DNA of 64,000 bases from Defluviicoccus sp046348835 (GCA_046348835.1 JAXMDM010000003.1:620001-684000), one strand, 5' to 3'; positions 1 through 9,027 are shown, counted from the first letter of the stretch. The notes: generated by a model not told the origin, from the letters alone. Translations and numbers: made by a program.

Positions 1-14
1 TGCGGTGGTGAGCG

Positions 15-1415
15 ATGTTGAGCGGGATGCAGGTACTGGGCGACATCGACGACATCCTCGGGCAGACGCGCCAGCAGACCACCGACGCCGACAGCAAGAT
101 CGCGGCGCTCAACGACCGGCTCCTGCGCCTGCGCCGGGAGAAGGCGGACAGCTATCAGGCCATTGCCCGTATTCGCCTCGCGAGCGGCAACAAGGATGAG
201 CTGATCGCCCGCCTGACCGCCGTCGACGACAACGTCCGCACCGTTCTCGATGCCCGATCGACGACGTCGACGGCCATCGACGCGGAGATCGCCGACCAGG
301 AAACGGATACCGCCCGCTTGCGGGCGGAGCGCGAGAAGGCGACGGCCCTGGTCGCCGAGCGGCAGCGGGCCCTGGAGACGAGCGAGGCGGCGATCCGGCA
401 GCGCCTGGAAGGCTCGCCCGAGTATCAGCGGCAGCAGGCGGCGGCCGCGGCGGCGGCGCAGGTGGCGGCGCAGGCGCGGGAGAAAACGGAGCAGGCGAAG
501 GCGGATCGGGCCAGCAAGGGCGAACCGTACGAGAGCGATCCGCTCTTCCAGTACCTCTGGCGGCGCGGCTTCGGTACCGCCGCCTACACGGGCGGGCTTC
601 TCACCCGTCCCCTCGACCGGTGGGTGGCGCGGATGATCGGTTTCGACAAGGCCCGCGCCGATTATGCCATGCTGCGGGAGATCCCCGAGCGCCTGGCCCG
701 CCATACCGAGCGGGTGGAGGCGGCGGCGGCCGACGAAGCGGCCAGGCTCAAGGCGATGCAGGAGGCGGCAATGGCCGAGCCGGAGCCGTCGGCGTTGCGG
801 GACGAGGTGGCGAAAGCGGAGGCGGCGGTGGACAAGCTCGACGATGCGATCGAGGCGAAGGGAAAGACGCTGGTGGACGCCATCGGTCGCCGGACGATGA
901 TCGTCCGCGGCGAGGATCCGCGGACCCAGGCGGCGGTGCGGGTGATTGAAGAAGCGCTGCGCGACCAGACTTTGCAGACGCTGTGGGCGGCGGCGGCGGC
1001 GACGCCGACGGCCGACGACGACCATGCGGTGGCACGGCTCGAACAGATCGATGACGAGGAGGCGGAGGTGAGCCGCGCCCTGGAAGAGGCCAACCGCGCC
1101 CGCCAGGCCCTGGATGAGCGGTTGAAGCAGATCGGCTCGGTGCGCCGGGACTATCGCCGCCGCGGCTACAACCGCGGCATGTTCGATGCGGCGGGCGGCG
1201 CCTTCGTCGGCTCGATCCTGGGCGAACTGTTGCGCGGCGCGCTCAGCCGCGACGGCTTCTGGGACCAGATGAACCGACACCAGGTGCCGAGACCCGGGCC
1301 GGGTGGATGGGGCGGCGGCTGGAGCGGCGGCGGTGGGCGCTGGAGCGGCGGAGGCGGAGGCGGCGGGGGCGGCGATTTCGGTGGCGGTGATTTCCGCACC
1401 GGCGGCGGCTTCTAA
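15..1415 (+). CDS. Coiled-coil protein with glycine-rich C-terminal tail, function unknown
   Basis: A 466-residue protein that I do not recognise. Residues 1 to about 170 and 210 to 390 are rich in Ala, Glu, Arg and Lys with heptad-like spacing, as in long coiled coils. Around residues 380-410 is a short Gly/Ala-rich, weakly hydrophobic segment. The last 50 residues are almost entirely Gly with Trp, Ser and Phe, a low-complexity tail like those of surface or phase-separating proteins. No signal peptide is visible. The ATG follows a TGA at 9-11 that probably ends the preceding gene, which suggests translational coupling with a gene outside the window. The function is unknown; the coding call rests on length and on the absence of any competing gene on the other strand. 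Confidence 0.7.
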   Translation: MLSGMQVLGDIDDILGQTRQQTTDADSKIAALNDRLLRLRREKADSYQAIARIRLASGNKDELIARLTAVDDNVRTVLDARSTTSTAIDAEIADQETDTARLRAEREKATALVAERQRALETSEAAIRQRLEGSPEYQRQQAAAAAAAQVAAQAREKTEQAKADRASKGEPYESDPLFQYLWRRGFGTAAYTGGLLTRPLDRWVARMIGFDKARADYAMLREIPERLARHTERVEAAAADEAARLKAMQEAAMAEPEPSALRDEVAKAEAAVDKLDDAIEAKGKTLVDAIGRRTMIVRGEDPRTQAAVRVIEEALRDQTLQTLWAAAAATPTADDDHAVARLEQIDDEEAEVSRALEEANRARQALDERLKQIGSVRRDYRRRGYNRGMFDAAGGAFVGSILGELLRGALSRDGFWDQMNRHQVPRPGPGGWGGGWSGGGGRWSGGGGGGGGGDFGGGDFRTGGGF

Positions 1416-1427
1416 ACGGCGCCCGGC

Positions 1428-2780
1428 TCAGGAGCGGTCGGTGGCATAGGGATTGCGGCTTCTGCGGAAGCTGAGCCGCAGCGGTACCCCGGCCAGCCCG
1501 AAGGTGTCGCGCAGTCCTCCCGCCAGGTATCGCTGGTACGCGTCCGGCAGGGCTTCCGGGCGATTGGCGAAGAACAGGAAGGTGGGTGGCCTGGCCTTGG
1601 TCTGGGTGACGTAGCGGATGCGAAGCGGGCGGCCGTCGGCCATGGGCGGCGGGTTGCGCGCGATGGCGTCGGCGAGCCAGCGGTTCAGCGGTCCGGTTCC
1701 CAGCTGACGGTTCCAGATGTCGTAGGCGGCGAAGGCGGCGGGCAGCAGCCGGTCCACGTGGCGGCCGGTCTTGGCCGACAGCAGAACCGTGGACAGGCCG
1801 CGCAGTTGCGGCAGCGAGGTCTCGATCCGTTCGGCGAGGCGGCGGCGGAGCTGGGCGACGTCGGTGACCAGATCGGCCTTGTTGGCGACGAGCAGCGGCG
1901 CCCGTCCTTCCTCGCCGATCATCCGGGCGATGCTCAGGTCCTGTCGCTCCAGGCCTTCGGTTGCATCGATGACGAGCGCGACCACGTTGGCGAAGCGCAC
2001 GGCGCGCAAGGTGTCCTGGACCGATAGCACCTCGAGCGCGTCGTCGACGCGGGCGCGCCGGCGCATGCCGGCGGTATCCACCAGTCGCACCGGTCGGCCG
2101 TCGTGCTCCCAGGCAACGGCGATGGCGTCGCGGGTGATGCCCGCCTCCGGCCCGGTGATCAGGCGCTCGGCACCGATCAGCCGATTGATCAGGGTCGACT
2201 TGCCGACGTTGGGGCGGCCGACCACGGCGAGCTGCAGCGTCGAGGTGTCGGCGTCCTCGGCCGTCGCTTCGTTGGCTGCGGCGGCGGCATCCACTTGGGG
2301 ACGAAGGGCCTCATAGAGCTCGGCCAGTCCTTCGCCGTGCTCGGCGGACAGGGCGACGGGCTCGCCGAGGCCGAGTTTGAACGCCTCCAGGAGCCCCCCC
2401 GTCCCGGCCCGGCCTTCGCACTTGTTGGCGATCAGGATCACCCGCTGGCCGCTCGCCCGCACGATCCGGGCGAGTGCCTCGTCCATGGGGGTGATGCCGG
2501 CACGGGCATCGATCAGCAACAGGGCCAGATCGGCGCCGGCGAGGGCGCGCTCGGTCTGTGCCTGAATGCGGGCGGCCAGCTCGTCGCCGCGCGCATCTTC
2601 GAAGCCGGCGGTATCGACGACGTCGAAGGTGAGATCGGCGAGCTTCGCCTCGCCTTCCCGTCGGTCACGGGTCACCCCGGGCCTGTCATCGACGATCGCC
2701 AGGCGTTTGCCCACCAGTCGGTTGAACAAGGTGGACTTACCGACATTGGGCCGGCCGAGGATGGCGACGGTGAGGCCCAT
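1428..2780 (-). CDS. der: Ribosome biogenesis GTPase Der (EngA)
   Basis: Essential double-GTPase that binds the 50S subunit during its late maturation. Two tandem Era-like G domains are visible: P-loops GRPNVGKS at residues 9-16 and 188-195, DTAG at 56-59 and 235-238, and NKCE (119-122) and NKAD (300-303) for guanine recognition. A C-terminal KH-like region follows and ends in a basic tail. The 450-residue length is normal for the family. It lies 11 bp downstream of bamB on the same strand, the bamB-der order found in many proteobacteria, so the two are probably co-transcribed. Confidence 0.97.
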   Translation of the reverse strand: MGLTVAILGRPNVGKSTLFNRLVGKRLAIVDDRPGVTRDRREGEAKLADLTFDVVDTAGFEDARGDELAARIQAQTERALAGADLALLLIDARAGITPMDEALARIVRASGQRVILIANKCEGRAGTGGLLEAFKLGLGEPVALSAEHGEGLAELYEALRPQVDAAAAANEATAEDADTSTLQLAVVGRPNVGKSTLINRLIGAERLITGPEAGITRDAIAVAWEHDGRPVRLVDTAGMRRRARVDDALEVLSVQDTLRAVRFANVVALVIDATEGLERQDLSIARMIGEEGRAPLLVANKADLVTDVAQLRRRLAERIETSLPQLRGLSTVLLSAKTGRHVDRLLPAAFAAYDIWNRQLGTGPLNRWLADAIARNPPPMADGRPLRIRYVTQTKARPPTFLFFANRPEALPDAYQRYLAGGLRDTFGLAGVPLRLSFRRSRNPYATDRS

Positions 2781-2791
2781 CGACCGCCCTA

Positions 2792-4132
2792 CTACTGGAA
2801 GGCGCTGACGTCACCGTCGTCGGTGACCACGAACAGCCGCCCGCCGGCGATGATGGGCGGCGTGCTCGCGGCGTCCCGCAGCGTCAGCCGGGACAGGACA
2901 CGGCCGTCGAGGGGCGAGAGGAACAGCGCCTCGCCGCCGGTACCGACGATGATCAGCCGGTCGCCGGCCAGCAGCGGCCCCGACCAGAGAATGGCGTCGC
3001 GCTTCTTCTCTTCATCTTTGTACCGGGGAAGCTTGGAGATCCAGTAGACCCGGCCGTTGTCGGCGGAAAGGCAGACCAGGTCGCCGGTGGTGGAGATGAG
3101 GAACAGGTAGCGGCCGGCCAGCCACGGCGTGTCGAGGCTGCCGATGTCGCGGTCCCAGATGCGTTGCCCGCTGCGCAGGTCGCTGGCGACGAGCAGGCCG
3201 CCTTGGCTGGTGGCGAAGACCCGGCCGCGATCGATCAGCGGCAGGCCGCGGATCTGGGCGATGCTGGTCACCTCGTCGGTGCGGCGGCTGGACGCCAGGG
3301 AGTCCGCCCACAGGACCCGGCCGTTGTCGCTCCGCAGCGCCACCAGGTCGCCCGAGGTAAAGGGGCCGACGACCACATCGCCGGATACCGCCGGCGCGGC
3401 ACTGCCGGACAGCCGCGCCGTGTCCGACATCGCCCGGTGCGGCGGCCAGACGTCGCGCCCGTCGGTCTGATCGAGAGCATAGAGCGCGTTCTCCACCGTG
3501 ATCGCGAAGACGCGACCGCCGCCGACGGCGGGTGGCGCATGGATGGGCACCCCCAACTGGCGCCGCCACATGGTCTTGCCGGTCGCCGCGCTAAGGGCGA
3601 AGACCTCGCCGAAGCCGGTGGTTGCGATCACCCTGCCGTCGGCGTAGGCGATGCCGCCGGACATGGCGTCGTCGTCATCGGTGTCTTGGCTGAGATCGAC
3701 CCGCCATACCCGCTGGCCGCTGGCGGCGTCGAAGGCGGTGATCTGATTTTCGGAGTCGATGGTGAACAGCCGGCCTTCGGCGACGATCGGCGACGGCAGC
3801 CACGGCCGGTCGCGGTGAATGCCGGTGCCGATGGAAGCGTGCCAGAGAAGGCTGGAGCCGGACCCCAACTGCACGTTCTGGGGCACGTGATCGGCATCGC
3901 CGCCGGCCTGCGGCCAGTCCGCGTTGGCGACCGGAGGCGGCAGGACGATCTGGTCGGCGCGAAGGGCGACGTCGGGGGCGATGGTCCGCTGCGGCTGCAG
4001 CACGTCGATGCGCGTGCCGGGAAGGGGCGTCTTGTCCTCGCCGAACCAGGTGTCGCAGCCGCCGACCGCGACCGAAGCCAGCATGGCCAGAACGAGGACC
4101 AGCCGCCGGCCGGTGGCCGTACCGGTCCTCAC
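2792..4132 (-). CDS. bamB: Outer-membrane assembly lipoprotein BamB (PQQ-repeat beta-propeller)
   Basis: Periplasmic lipoprotein of the BAM complex that helps insert beta-barrel proteins into the outer membrane. A lipoprotein signal peptide ends in the lipobox VGGC at about residues 22-25. The remainder consists of repeated blades with motifs such as GRVFA, GRLF and SGQRVW, typical of PQQ-type propellers. The 446-residue length is slightly above the E. coli protein. The start appears to be GTG; the next internal ATG would cut into the signal peptide. It is followed by der and preceded by the tetratricopeptide-type membrane protein, an arrangement seen in many proteobacteria. Confidence 0.93.
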   Translation of the reverse strand: MRTGTATGRRLVLVLAMLASVAVGGCDTWFGEDKTPLPGTRIDVLQPQRTIAPDVALRADQIVLPPPVANADWPQAGGDADHVPQNVQLGSGSSLLWHASIGTGIHRDRPWLPSPIVAEGRLFTIDSENQITAFDAASGQRVWRVDLSQDTDDDDAMSGGIAYADGRVIATTGFGEVFALSAATGKTMWRRQLGVPIHAPPAVGGGRVFAITVENALYALDQTDGRDVWPPHRAMSDTARLSGSAAPAVSGDVVVGPFTSGDLVALRSDNGRVLWADSLASSRRTDEVTSIAQIRGLPLIDRGRVFATSQGGLLVASDLRSGQRIWDRDIGSLDTPWLAGRYLFLISTTGDLVCLSADNGRVYWISKLPRYKDEEKKRDAILWSGPLLAGDRLIIVGTGGEALFLSPLDGRVLSRLTLRDAASTPPIIAGGRLFVVTDDGDVSAFQ

Positions 4133-4193
4133 TGTGCGTGTCTCATCACTGTATGTGCCTCATCGTGGCGATCCCATGGGGGTACCTCACGCC

Positions 4194-4868
4194 TCATCTC
4201 GCGGCCGATGTGGCGAGCAGAACCTCGGCCCGCTCGCGGACGCCGGGCGGCACGCCGGGGTCGGCGACCAGCTGCTTCAGCAGACGGTCGGCCTCGGCGT
4301 TCTGGCCCGACTTCAGTGCCAACAGGGCCTGCAGCTCCCGCGCCGAGTAGCGCCAGGGATTGCCGTCAGCGGCGAGCCGGGACAGCTTGCCCTGCACGTC
4401 GTTGGTATCCAACTCGGCAATGGGGGCCTGCATCGCCACCAGCACCGACATCAGCGTCGCCAGGTCGCGATAGACGGCAATATCGGTGGAGCGGGCGGCG
4501 CTGTCGTAGGCCGCCATGGCGCCGGCACGGTCCCCCTGGCCGGCGAGCAGCGCCGCCTCCTGCAACCGGGCGAGAAGGGCATAGCCGGCCGGACCGTCGC
4601 TGGCCAGGGCGGCGAATGCGGTGGCGGCGAGGGCAGGGTCGGTGGCGGCGCGCGCCCCCGCATCGGCAAATTGCATCGACGCTTCGGCCAGGCGCTGCCG
4701 CTCGAAATGTTTCCAGATCTGGTAACCGCCGACGGCGAGCAGAATGCCGACGAGGACCGCGATCAGGACCGAGCCGTAACGCTTCCATAAATTCAGCAAC
4801 TGGTCGCGGCGCATATCCTCCGCGATCTCGCGCAACAGGCTATCCTGCAGCGGGTCGTCCTTGGCCAT
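4194..4868 (-). CDS. YfgM-like membrane-anchored tetratricopeptide protein
   Basis: A 224-residue inner-membrane protein with one N-terminal transmembrane helix (about residues 34-52, preceded by the basic stretch NLWKRYG) and a periplasmic alpha-helical domain of TPR-like Ala/Leu repeats. This matches the YfgM/DUF2133 family, which in enterobacteria is a periplasmic chaperone-network component associated with the Sec translocon. The position directly upstream of bamB-der on the same strand is the conserved context of this family, so a role in envelope protein handling is likely. That role is inferred from family and context only. Confidence 0.85.
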   Translation of the reverse strand: MAKDDPLQDSLLREIAEDMRRDQLLNLWKRYGSVLIAVLVGILLAVGGYQIWKHFERQRLAEASMQFADAGARAATDPALAATAFAALASDGPAGYALLARLQEAALLAGQGDRAGAMAAYDSAARSTDIAVYRDLATLMSVLVAMQAPIAELDTNDVQGKLSRLAADGNPWRYSARELQALLALKSGQNAEADRLLKQLVADPGVPPGVRERAEVLLATSAAR

Positions 4869-4900
4869 CTATCGGTTCCTTGTCGGCCGCGCCGCGCCGG

Positions 4901-5458
4901 TCAGGGCTCGCTGCGCCACTTGATCGAACAGCCCATGCTCGCCGTCTGTTCCGCCGGGCCGGTGCCGGTGCGGGCGATCTGCGCCATGGCCTCGTAGAGC
5001 TCGCGCACCTTGGGGGCGGAGCCGCGCGGCCCCGCATCGTCGATCCGGCCGCGGTACTGGAGCCGGAGGTCGGCATTGTAGCCGAAGAAGTCGGGTGTGC
5101 AGACGGCGCCGTAGGCCCGCGCCACCGCCTGTGTTTCGTCGACGAGATAGGGGAAGTCCAGGCGATGACGACGGGCGAACTCGACCATTCGCGCCGGCGC
5201 ATCGTCGGGATAGCGGCTGTAGTCGTTGGCCATGATGGCGACCGCCCCGACACCCACCGCCCGCAACGCTTCCACATCGGTGACCAGCCGGTCGATGACC
5301 GCCTGGACATAGGGGCAGTGGTTGCAGATGAACATCACCAGCGTCGCGGCCGTGCCGCGCACGTCGGCGAGGGTGAAGGTGCGTCCGGACGGATCGGCCA
5401 GACGGAAATCGACCGCCTCCCGTCCGAAGTCGCATACCGGCGTCTGCATCGCCGCCAT
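4901..5458 (-). CDS. Thioredoxin-fold (AhpC/TSA-like) protein
   Basis: A protein of 185 residues with a peroxiredoxin/thioredoxin-like fold. The active-site region reads ICNHCPYVQA, a CxxC motif followed by a cis-Pro-type loop further on, as in the thioredoxin-family proteins with a CNHCPY motif. No signal peptide is seen, so it is probably cytoplasmic. I place the start at the ATG at 5458 because GAGGGA lies about 10 bp upstream; a TTG six codons earlier is possible. It is the first gene of the minus-strand run leading to der. Substrate and partner are unknown. Confidence 0.82.
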   Translation of the reverse strand: MAAMQTPVCDFGREAVDFRLADPSGRTFTLADVRGTAATLVMFICNHCPYVQAVIDRLVTDVEALRAVGVGAVAIMANDYSRYPDDAPARMVEFARRHRLDFPYLVDETQAVARAYGAVCTPDFFGYNADLRLQYRGRIDDAGPRGSAPKVRELYEAMAQIARTGTGPAEQTASMGCSIKWRSEP

Positions 5459-5605
5459 CGCGTCACAATCCCTCAAGCCCGTCCGCTTCGCGGGTCGCCC
5501 TGCCCGCCTCGGGTGGTGTTAGCCGATCGCGTCCGACGGTACAACCGCGGTGCACGGGGCCGCCCGTTAACGGCCCATTATCCAGGGCGATGCCAGGATC
5601 GGCGG

Positions 5606-5971
5606 ATGATCCCTTGGCGCCTATCCCGACCCCTGCCGCTTTTTTCGCTCGCCCTGCTTCTCGCGCTGCCCATGGGCTGCGTGCCCGCGGCGGGTGTCGT
5701 CGCCGGACCCGGCCTCGCCATCGGGACCACCGCCGCCACCGGCAAGACGCCCTTCGACCACATCGCCTCGCTGGTTACCGGCAAGGACTGCTCCATTCTC
5801 CGCAACCGCCAGGGGCTGACCTATTGCCGCGAAGACGAACCGGTGCTGCCGGTGGGAGTGGTCTGCTATCACACCCTGGGCGACGTCGCCTGCTACGACC
5901 ACAGCGATCCCTACCACGGGCGGGAGCCGCCGGTGGTCGGCGATGCGCGCCCGCACCCGGCGGCGGAATAG
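5606..5971 (+). CDS. Small exported or lipid-anchored protein, unknown function
   Basis: A 121-residue protein with an N-terminal signal sequence (basic PWRLSRP then a Leu-rich core) ending in a lipobox-like PMGC at residues 22-25, so it is probably a lipoprotein. The mature part has four further cysteines in the second half (motifs GKDCS, TYCRED, VVCYHT, ACYDH), which suggests disulfides in the periplasm. No family is recognised. It lies between two minus-strand genes, on a strand of its own. A much longer open frame containing it runs antisense through bamB and the upstream genes and is not believable. Confidence 0.75.
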   Translation: MIPWRLSRPLPLFSLALLLALPMGCVPAAGVVAGPGLAIGTTAATGKTPFDHIASLVTGKDCSILRNRQGLTYCREDEPVLPVGVVCYHTLGDVACYDHSDPYHGREPPVVGDARPHPAAE

Positions 5972-6005
5972 CTACCGGCTCGGCCATGGAAGGGCGCGGT
6001 CACGA

Positions 6006-7175
6006 TCACCGCAAGCCCGGCGCGAAGGTGGACCGGCGCAGGGGATGCGGATCGCCCGGACCCGGGCGGCGTCGCTCCTGGGCCGGCGACTGGGTCGACG
6101 CCGTCTGAGCCGCGCCCGCCTTCGGCCGCCACCCGTCGAGGGCGCGGGCGAGTTGATCGAAGCCGCCGTCGTCGGCGGGTAGGCCAAACCGCAGCCAGGT
6201 GGCCCGGTTGGGAAAGCGACGGACGAGGATGGCCGCCCGCGCCAGATGCTCGAACAGGTCGCGGGCGCGATCGCAGGTGGCGAGGCGGAAAAGGCCGGTG
6301 CCACCGGCGATGGTGAGGCCGTTGCGCATCAGCAACCCATCCAGCCGGCCCGCCGCCGCGGTGAGGCGGACGCGGGCGGCACGCGCCCAGCTGGCGTCGG
6401 CCAAGGCGACGGCACCGATGGCGGCGGCCGGACCGGAGACCGCCCACGGGCCGATGCCGTCGCGGATCCGCGTCGCCAGCGGCTCGCCGGCGAGGACGAA
6501 GCCGAGGCGGAGCCCGGCCAGGCCGAAGAACTTGCCGAACGAGCGCAGCACCACGCAATCGCCGTCGCCCACCGCCCCGGCGAGGCTGATCTCGGGGGTG
6601 AGATCGGCGAAGGCTTCGTCGACCACCAGGAGACGCCCGTCGGCGATGGCGCGCAGGGCCTCCGGCTCGTGGCGCCGCCCGTCCGGGTTGTTGGGGTTGA
6701 CGCAGAGGAGGACATCGGCGCGCTCCGGCATGGCATCGGCCGTCTCGATCTCGATCACGGTGTGGCCGGCCTCGGACCAGGAACGGGCGTGCTCATGGTA
6801 GGTGGGACCGATGATGGCGACGCGGCTCTCGGGAAGTAACCGCGGCAGCCACTGGATCGCCGCCTGCGATCCCGGCGTCGGCACCACATGGGCCGGATCG
6901 GTAACCCCGTAATACCCGGCGGCGGCCTCGCGCAGCCAGCCGTCGAGCCCGCTGTCGGGCAGCCGGCGCCAGTAGTCGGCGGCGAGGTCCGGGACCGGGA
7001 AGGCGATCGGGTTGATCCCGGTGGACAGGTCGAGCCAGCATTCGCGGGGGATGCCGTAGGCCTCGGCGAAGGCGTCGACCTCGCCACCGTGCAACTCGGG
7101 GCGATCAAGGGACCCCTGCTGAGGGATCGACGATAGCGCGGACGGGTCGGCGCAGAGGAGCGAGGGCAGGCTCAC
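6006..7175 (-). CDS. cobD: Threonine-phosphate decarboxylase of cobalamin synthesis (CobC/CobD type)
   Basis: PLP-dependent fold-type I enzyme that makes or activates the aminopropanol arm of cobalamin. It has LDLSTGINP at residues 49-57, NPNNPDG at 160-166, an Asp at 186 (VVDEAF) that would contact the pyridine nitrogen, and the Schiff-base lysine at about 215 in SFGKFFGLAG. The N-terminal HGG motif at residues 29-31 is typical of this family rather than of histidinol-phosphate aminotransferase. The last 25 residues are Arg/Pro-rich and unlike the family, so the C-terminus may be extended. It is called CobC in some alphaproteobacteria. The cobaltochelatase genes are 44 kb away. Confidence 0.9.
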   Translation of the reverse strand: MSLPSLLCADPSALSSIPQQGSLDRPELHGGEVDAFAEAYGIPRECWLDLSTGINPIAFPVPDLAADYWRRLPDSGLDGWLREAAAGYYGVTDPAHVVPTPGSQAAIQWLPRLLPESRVAIIGPTYHEHARSWSEAGHTVIEIETADAMPERADVLLCVNPNNPDGRRHEPEALRAIADGRLLVVDEAFADLTPEISLAGAVGDGDCVVLRSFGKFFGLAGLRLGFVLAGEPLATRIRDGIGPWAVSGPAAAIGAVALADASWARAARVRLTAAAGRLDGLLMRNGLTIAGGTGLFRLATCDRARDLFEHLARAAILVRRFPNRATWLRFGLPADDGGFDQLARALDGWRPKAGAAQTASTQSPAQERRRPGPGDPHPLRRSTFAPGLR

Positions 7176-7179
7176 GCCG

Positions 7180-7443
7180 TCACCCCATGCGATAATGTTT
7201 GAGGACCGGCCGACGAACGTCCCACCGGCATTTCAGGCCGGCGGGAAAGGTCACCAGATCGCCATCGCCGAATTCCACCACGTCTCCGTTTTCGCTGGTT
7301 ACCCGGACGTCGCCGGTAATCAGATAGCAGGTTTCGCCGGTATCGTATTCCCAGTCGAAGCTGCTCGGCTCCTTCGACCAAGTGGGCCACCGGCGCATCT
7401 CTACAACCTGTTGTTCCGTCGGCTTCTCTACTTTGATCGCCAT
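7180..7443 (-). CDS. Small cupin-domain protein
   Basis: An 87-residue single-domain cupin. The core reads WEYDTGETCYLITGDVRV, then a glycine turn and GDLVTFPAG, the pattern of the Cupin_3 (ethanolamine-utilisation/DUF861-like) family. The start at the ATG at 7443 gives the usual family N-terminus; a longer frame adds only an Arg-rich stretch. It lies 4 bp upstream of the cobalamin aminotransferase gene on the same strand, so the two are probably co-transcribed, although a functional link is not evident. Ligand and activity are unknown. Confidence 0.85.
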   Translation of the reverse strand: MAIKVEKPTEQQVVEMRRWPTWSKEPSSFDWEYDTGETCYLITGDVRVTSENGDVVEFGDGDLVTFPAGLKCRWDVRRPVLKHYRMG

Positions 7444-7606
7444 GGACCCGGACCTCCCTCGGCTTCGCCGGCGCGTCGACGGCGCGCGAATCGGCGACGA
7501 GACTAGCATCGCAAGATGCGGCTTTCACGTATGACAGCATGCTTGATCCGGTGGCCGCCCCAACTTAGCTCAACGTCTTGGTCAGAACTTGCAAAGGACG
7601 CAGACG

Positions 7607-8305
7607 ATGCGCAGCGTTTCCGGCGGTAGCGGTGCCGGTGTCAGCCGCAGACGGGCTCTTTTCCTCGGTCTCGGCGGGGTTGCCGCGATGACCGTGGCCG
7701 GTCGGCTGCGCGCCCAGTCGCCGCAGGGGCCGCTGACGCCGCCGCCGCCGGCGCTGTTCGAGGTCAGGGCGCTGGGGAACGTGATCGGCCGCCACCAGGT
7801 GCAGTTCCGCACCGCCGGAGACGGGTTCGTCGCCGATTCGGCGGTCGACATCGACGCCAAGGTCCTGGGGGTCCGCCTGTTCAGCTACACCCAAAAGACC
7901 AGCGAAACCTGGGCGGGGGGACGGCTGCAGTCGTTCACCAGCGAGGGCGACGACGACGGCAAGAGCTTCGCCGCCAAGGGCCACGCCACCCAAGGCGGCT
8001 TCGTCATCGAGACCGGCAAGGGCCGGGTCACCGCCCCCGCCGACATCATGCTCGCCACCTACTGGACGCCGCTGGCGCTCGGCCGCGACCAACTCATCAA
8101 CCCCAAGAAGGGCAATCTCAAGCCCCAGACGGTGCGGCCGGCGGGTCAGACGACGGTGGTGGTGGGCGACACGGAACGCCCGGCCAATCGCTACGATATC
8201 ACCGGCGTGCTCGACGGCGCGGTATTCTACGACCTGGACGAGCACTGGGTCGGCGCCGCTTTCGACCGCAAGGGGGCGACGATCGAGTATCGCCTGGTCG
8301 CCTGA
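7607..8305 (+). CDS. DUF6134-type exported protein with Tat-like signal
   Basis: A 232-residue protein with a twin-arginine-like signal (SRRRALFLGLGG) and an AxA-type cleavage site near residue 36. The mature domain is a predicted all-beta protein with motifs TYWTPLAL and DVDIDAKVLG-like repeats, resembling the DUF6134 family. I chose the ATG at 7607 over an earlier TTG because AAAGGA sits 10 bp upstream. The function is unknown; the protein is presumably folded before export to the periplasm. It is monocistronic as far as can be seen. Confidence 0.8.
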   Translation: MRSVSGGSGAGVSRRRALFLGLGGVAAMTVAGRLRAQSPQGPLTPPPPALFEVRALGNVIGRHQVQFRTAGDGFVADSAVDIDAKVLGVRLFSYTQKTSETWAGGRLQSFTSEGDDDGKSFAAKGHATQGGFVIETGKGRVTAPADIMLATYWTPLALGRDQLINPKKGNLKPQTVRPAGQTTVVVGDTERPANRYDITGVLDGAVFYDLDEHWVGAAFDRKGATIEYRLVA

Positions 8306-8346
8306 GCGCCCCAGCAATCAGCCCTTCCAGAGACACCCAAGTGGGG

Positions 8347-8376
8347 ATATAAATTACCCATAAGGGTTATCATCGA
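8347..8376 (+). promoter_or_regulatory. Palindromic site, core CCCATAAGGG (copy A)
   Basis: The core CCCATAAGGG occupies 8357-8366, flanked by an AT-rich block (ATATAAATTA on the left, TTAT on the right). It lies only 21 bp before the ATG of the lipoprotein gene at 8388, so it overlaps the expected promoter or start-site region. The same 10 bases, with a similarly AT-rich left flank, occur at 19762-19771 upstream of the Fap-like operon. The binding protein is unknown. Confidence 0.5.
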
Positions 8377-8387
8377 CGGGGCGATGG

Positions 8388-8921
8388 ATGGGCCGGGCCT
8401 GGCTGCTGATCCTGGCACTCGCCGGGTGTACGTCCTACACCCAAGAGGTGGCGGAACCGCCGCCGTCGCCGCCTCAGGTGATGGCGGTCGGCCGGATCGA
8501 GCCCGAGCGCGGCGAATGGGAACGGGCGGCGCTGCGCTTCGAGCGCTCCCTCGTCGGCGCGTTACGGGCGAGCAAGGCCTTTGCCCTGGTCCGCAGCAGC
8601 GTCCCCGACCAGGTCCCGGGCGACTGGCTGGTGGTGGACGGCCGGATGCTCGATGCCGACGACGGCAGCGACTTCTACCAGCTGTTTTTGGGCGAATGGC
8701 TGGCGGGGCCGGCGGCGAAGGTGGAGGTCCGCGTCCGTGGCGCCGACGGCCGGGTCCTCCTCGCCTTCACCGACAAGGTGCTCATTTCCTCCCGCAGCGT
8801 CGATCCGTTCGCTTCCGATCCGCCTGAAGTCAAACACCTGATCGACCAGCTCGCCGCCGATGCCGCCCAGGCGATCGTCGGCTGGGTGGCGGGGACCCCG
8901 GTGTCCGATACCCGGTTCTGA
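8388..8921 (+). CDS. Small lipoprotein, unknown function
   Basis: A 177-residue predicted lipoprotein. A very short signal peptide ends in the lipobox LAGC at residues 11-14. The mature domain alternates hydrophobic strands and charged turns (VDGRMLDADDGSD, KVEVRVRGADGRVL), as in small periplasmic alpha/beta proteins of the DUF4410 type; that family match is only a guess. A second ATG sits 4 bp upstream in another frame. The palindrome CCCATAAGGG lies just ahead of the start, linking it in regulation to the Fap-like operon. Confidence 0.75.
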   Translation: MGRAWLLILALAGCTSYTQEVAEPPPSPPQVMAVGRIEPERGEWERAALRFERSLVGALRASKAFALVRSSVPDQVPGDWLVVDGRMLDADDGSDFYQLFLGEWLAGPAAKVEVRVRGADGRVLLAFTDKVLISSRSVDPFASDPPEVKHLIDQLAADAAQAIVGWVAGTPVSDTRF

Positions 8922-8939
8922 CGGCAACAACGGTCCGGC

Positions 8940-8982
8940 AAAAACAGCGAACGCGGCACCGCCAGGCGATGCCGCGTTCAGG
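8940..8982 (-). terminator. Rho-independent terminator of the acetate transporter gene
   Basis: Perfect 10-bp inverted repeat GAACGCGGCA (8949-8958) and TGCCGCGTTC (8970-8979) with an 11-base loop. Read on the minus strand, the stem is followed by GCTGTTTTTGCC, a T-run. It lies about 45 bp after the stop codon of the minus-strand gene ending at 9028. Confidence 0.8.
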
Positions 8983-9027
8983 ACGTGTGGCGGCCAGCCA
9001 TCGGCCGACCGCCGGAAGGAGGGTCGG

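Noticed and set aside
3164..5605. Very long open frame antisense to bamB and the following genes, continuous with the small lipoprotein gene
   Set aside because: Composition is Gly/Arg/Pro-rich shadow coding opposite clear genes; only the last 121 codons (from 5606) have a signal peptide and independent start.
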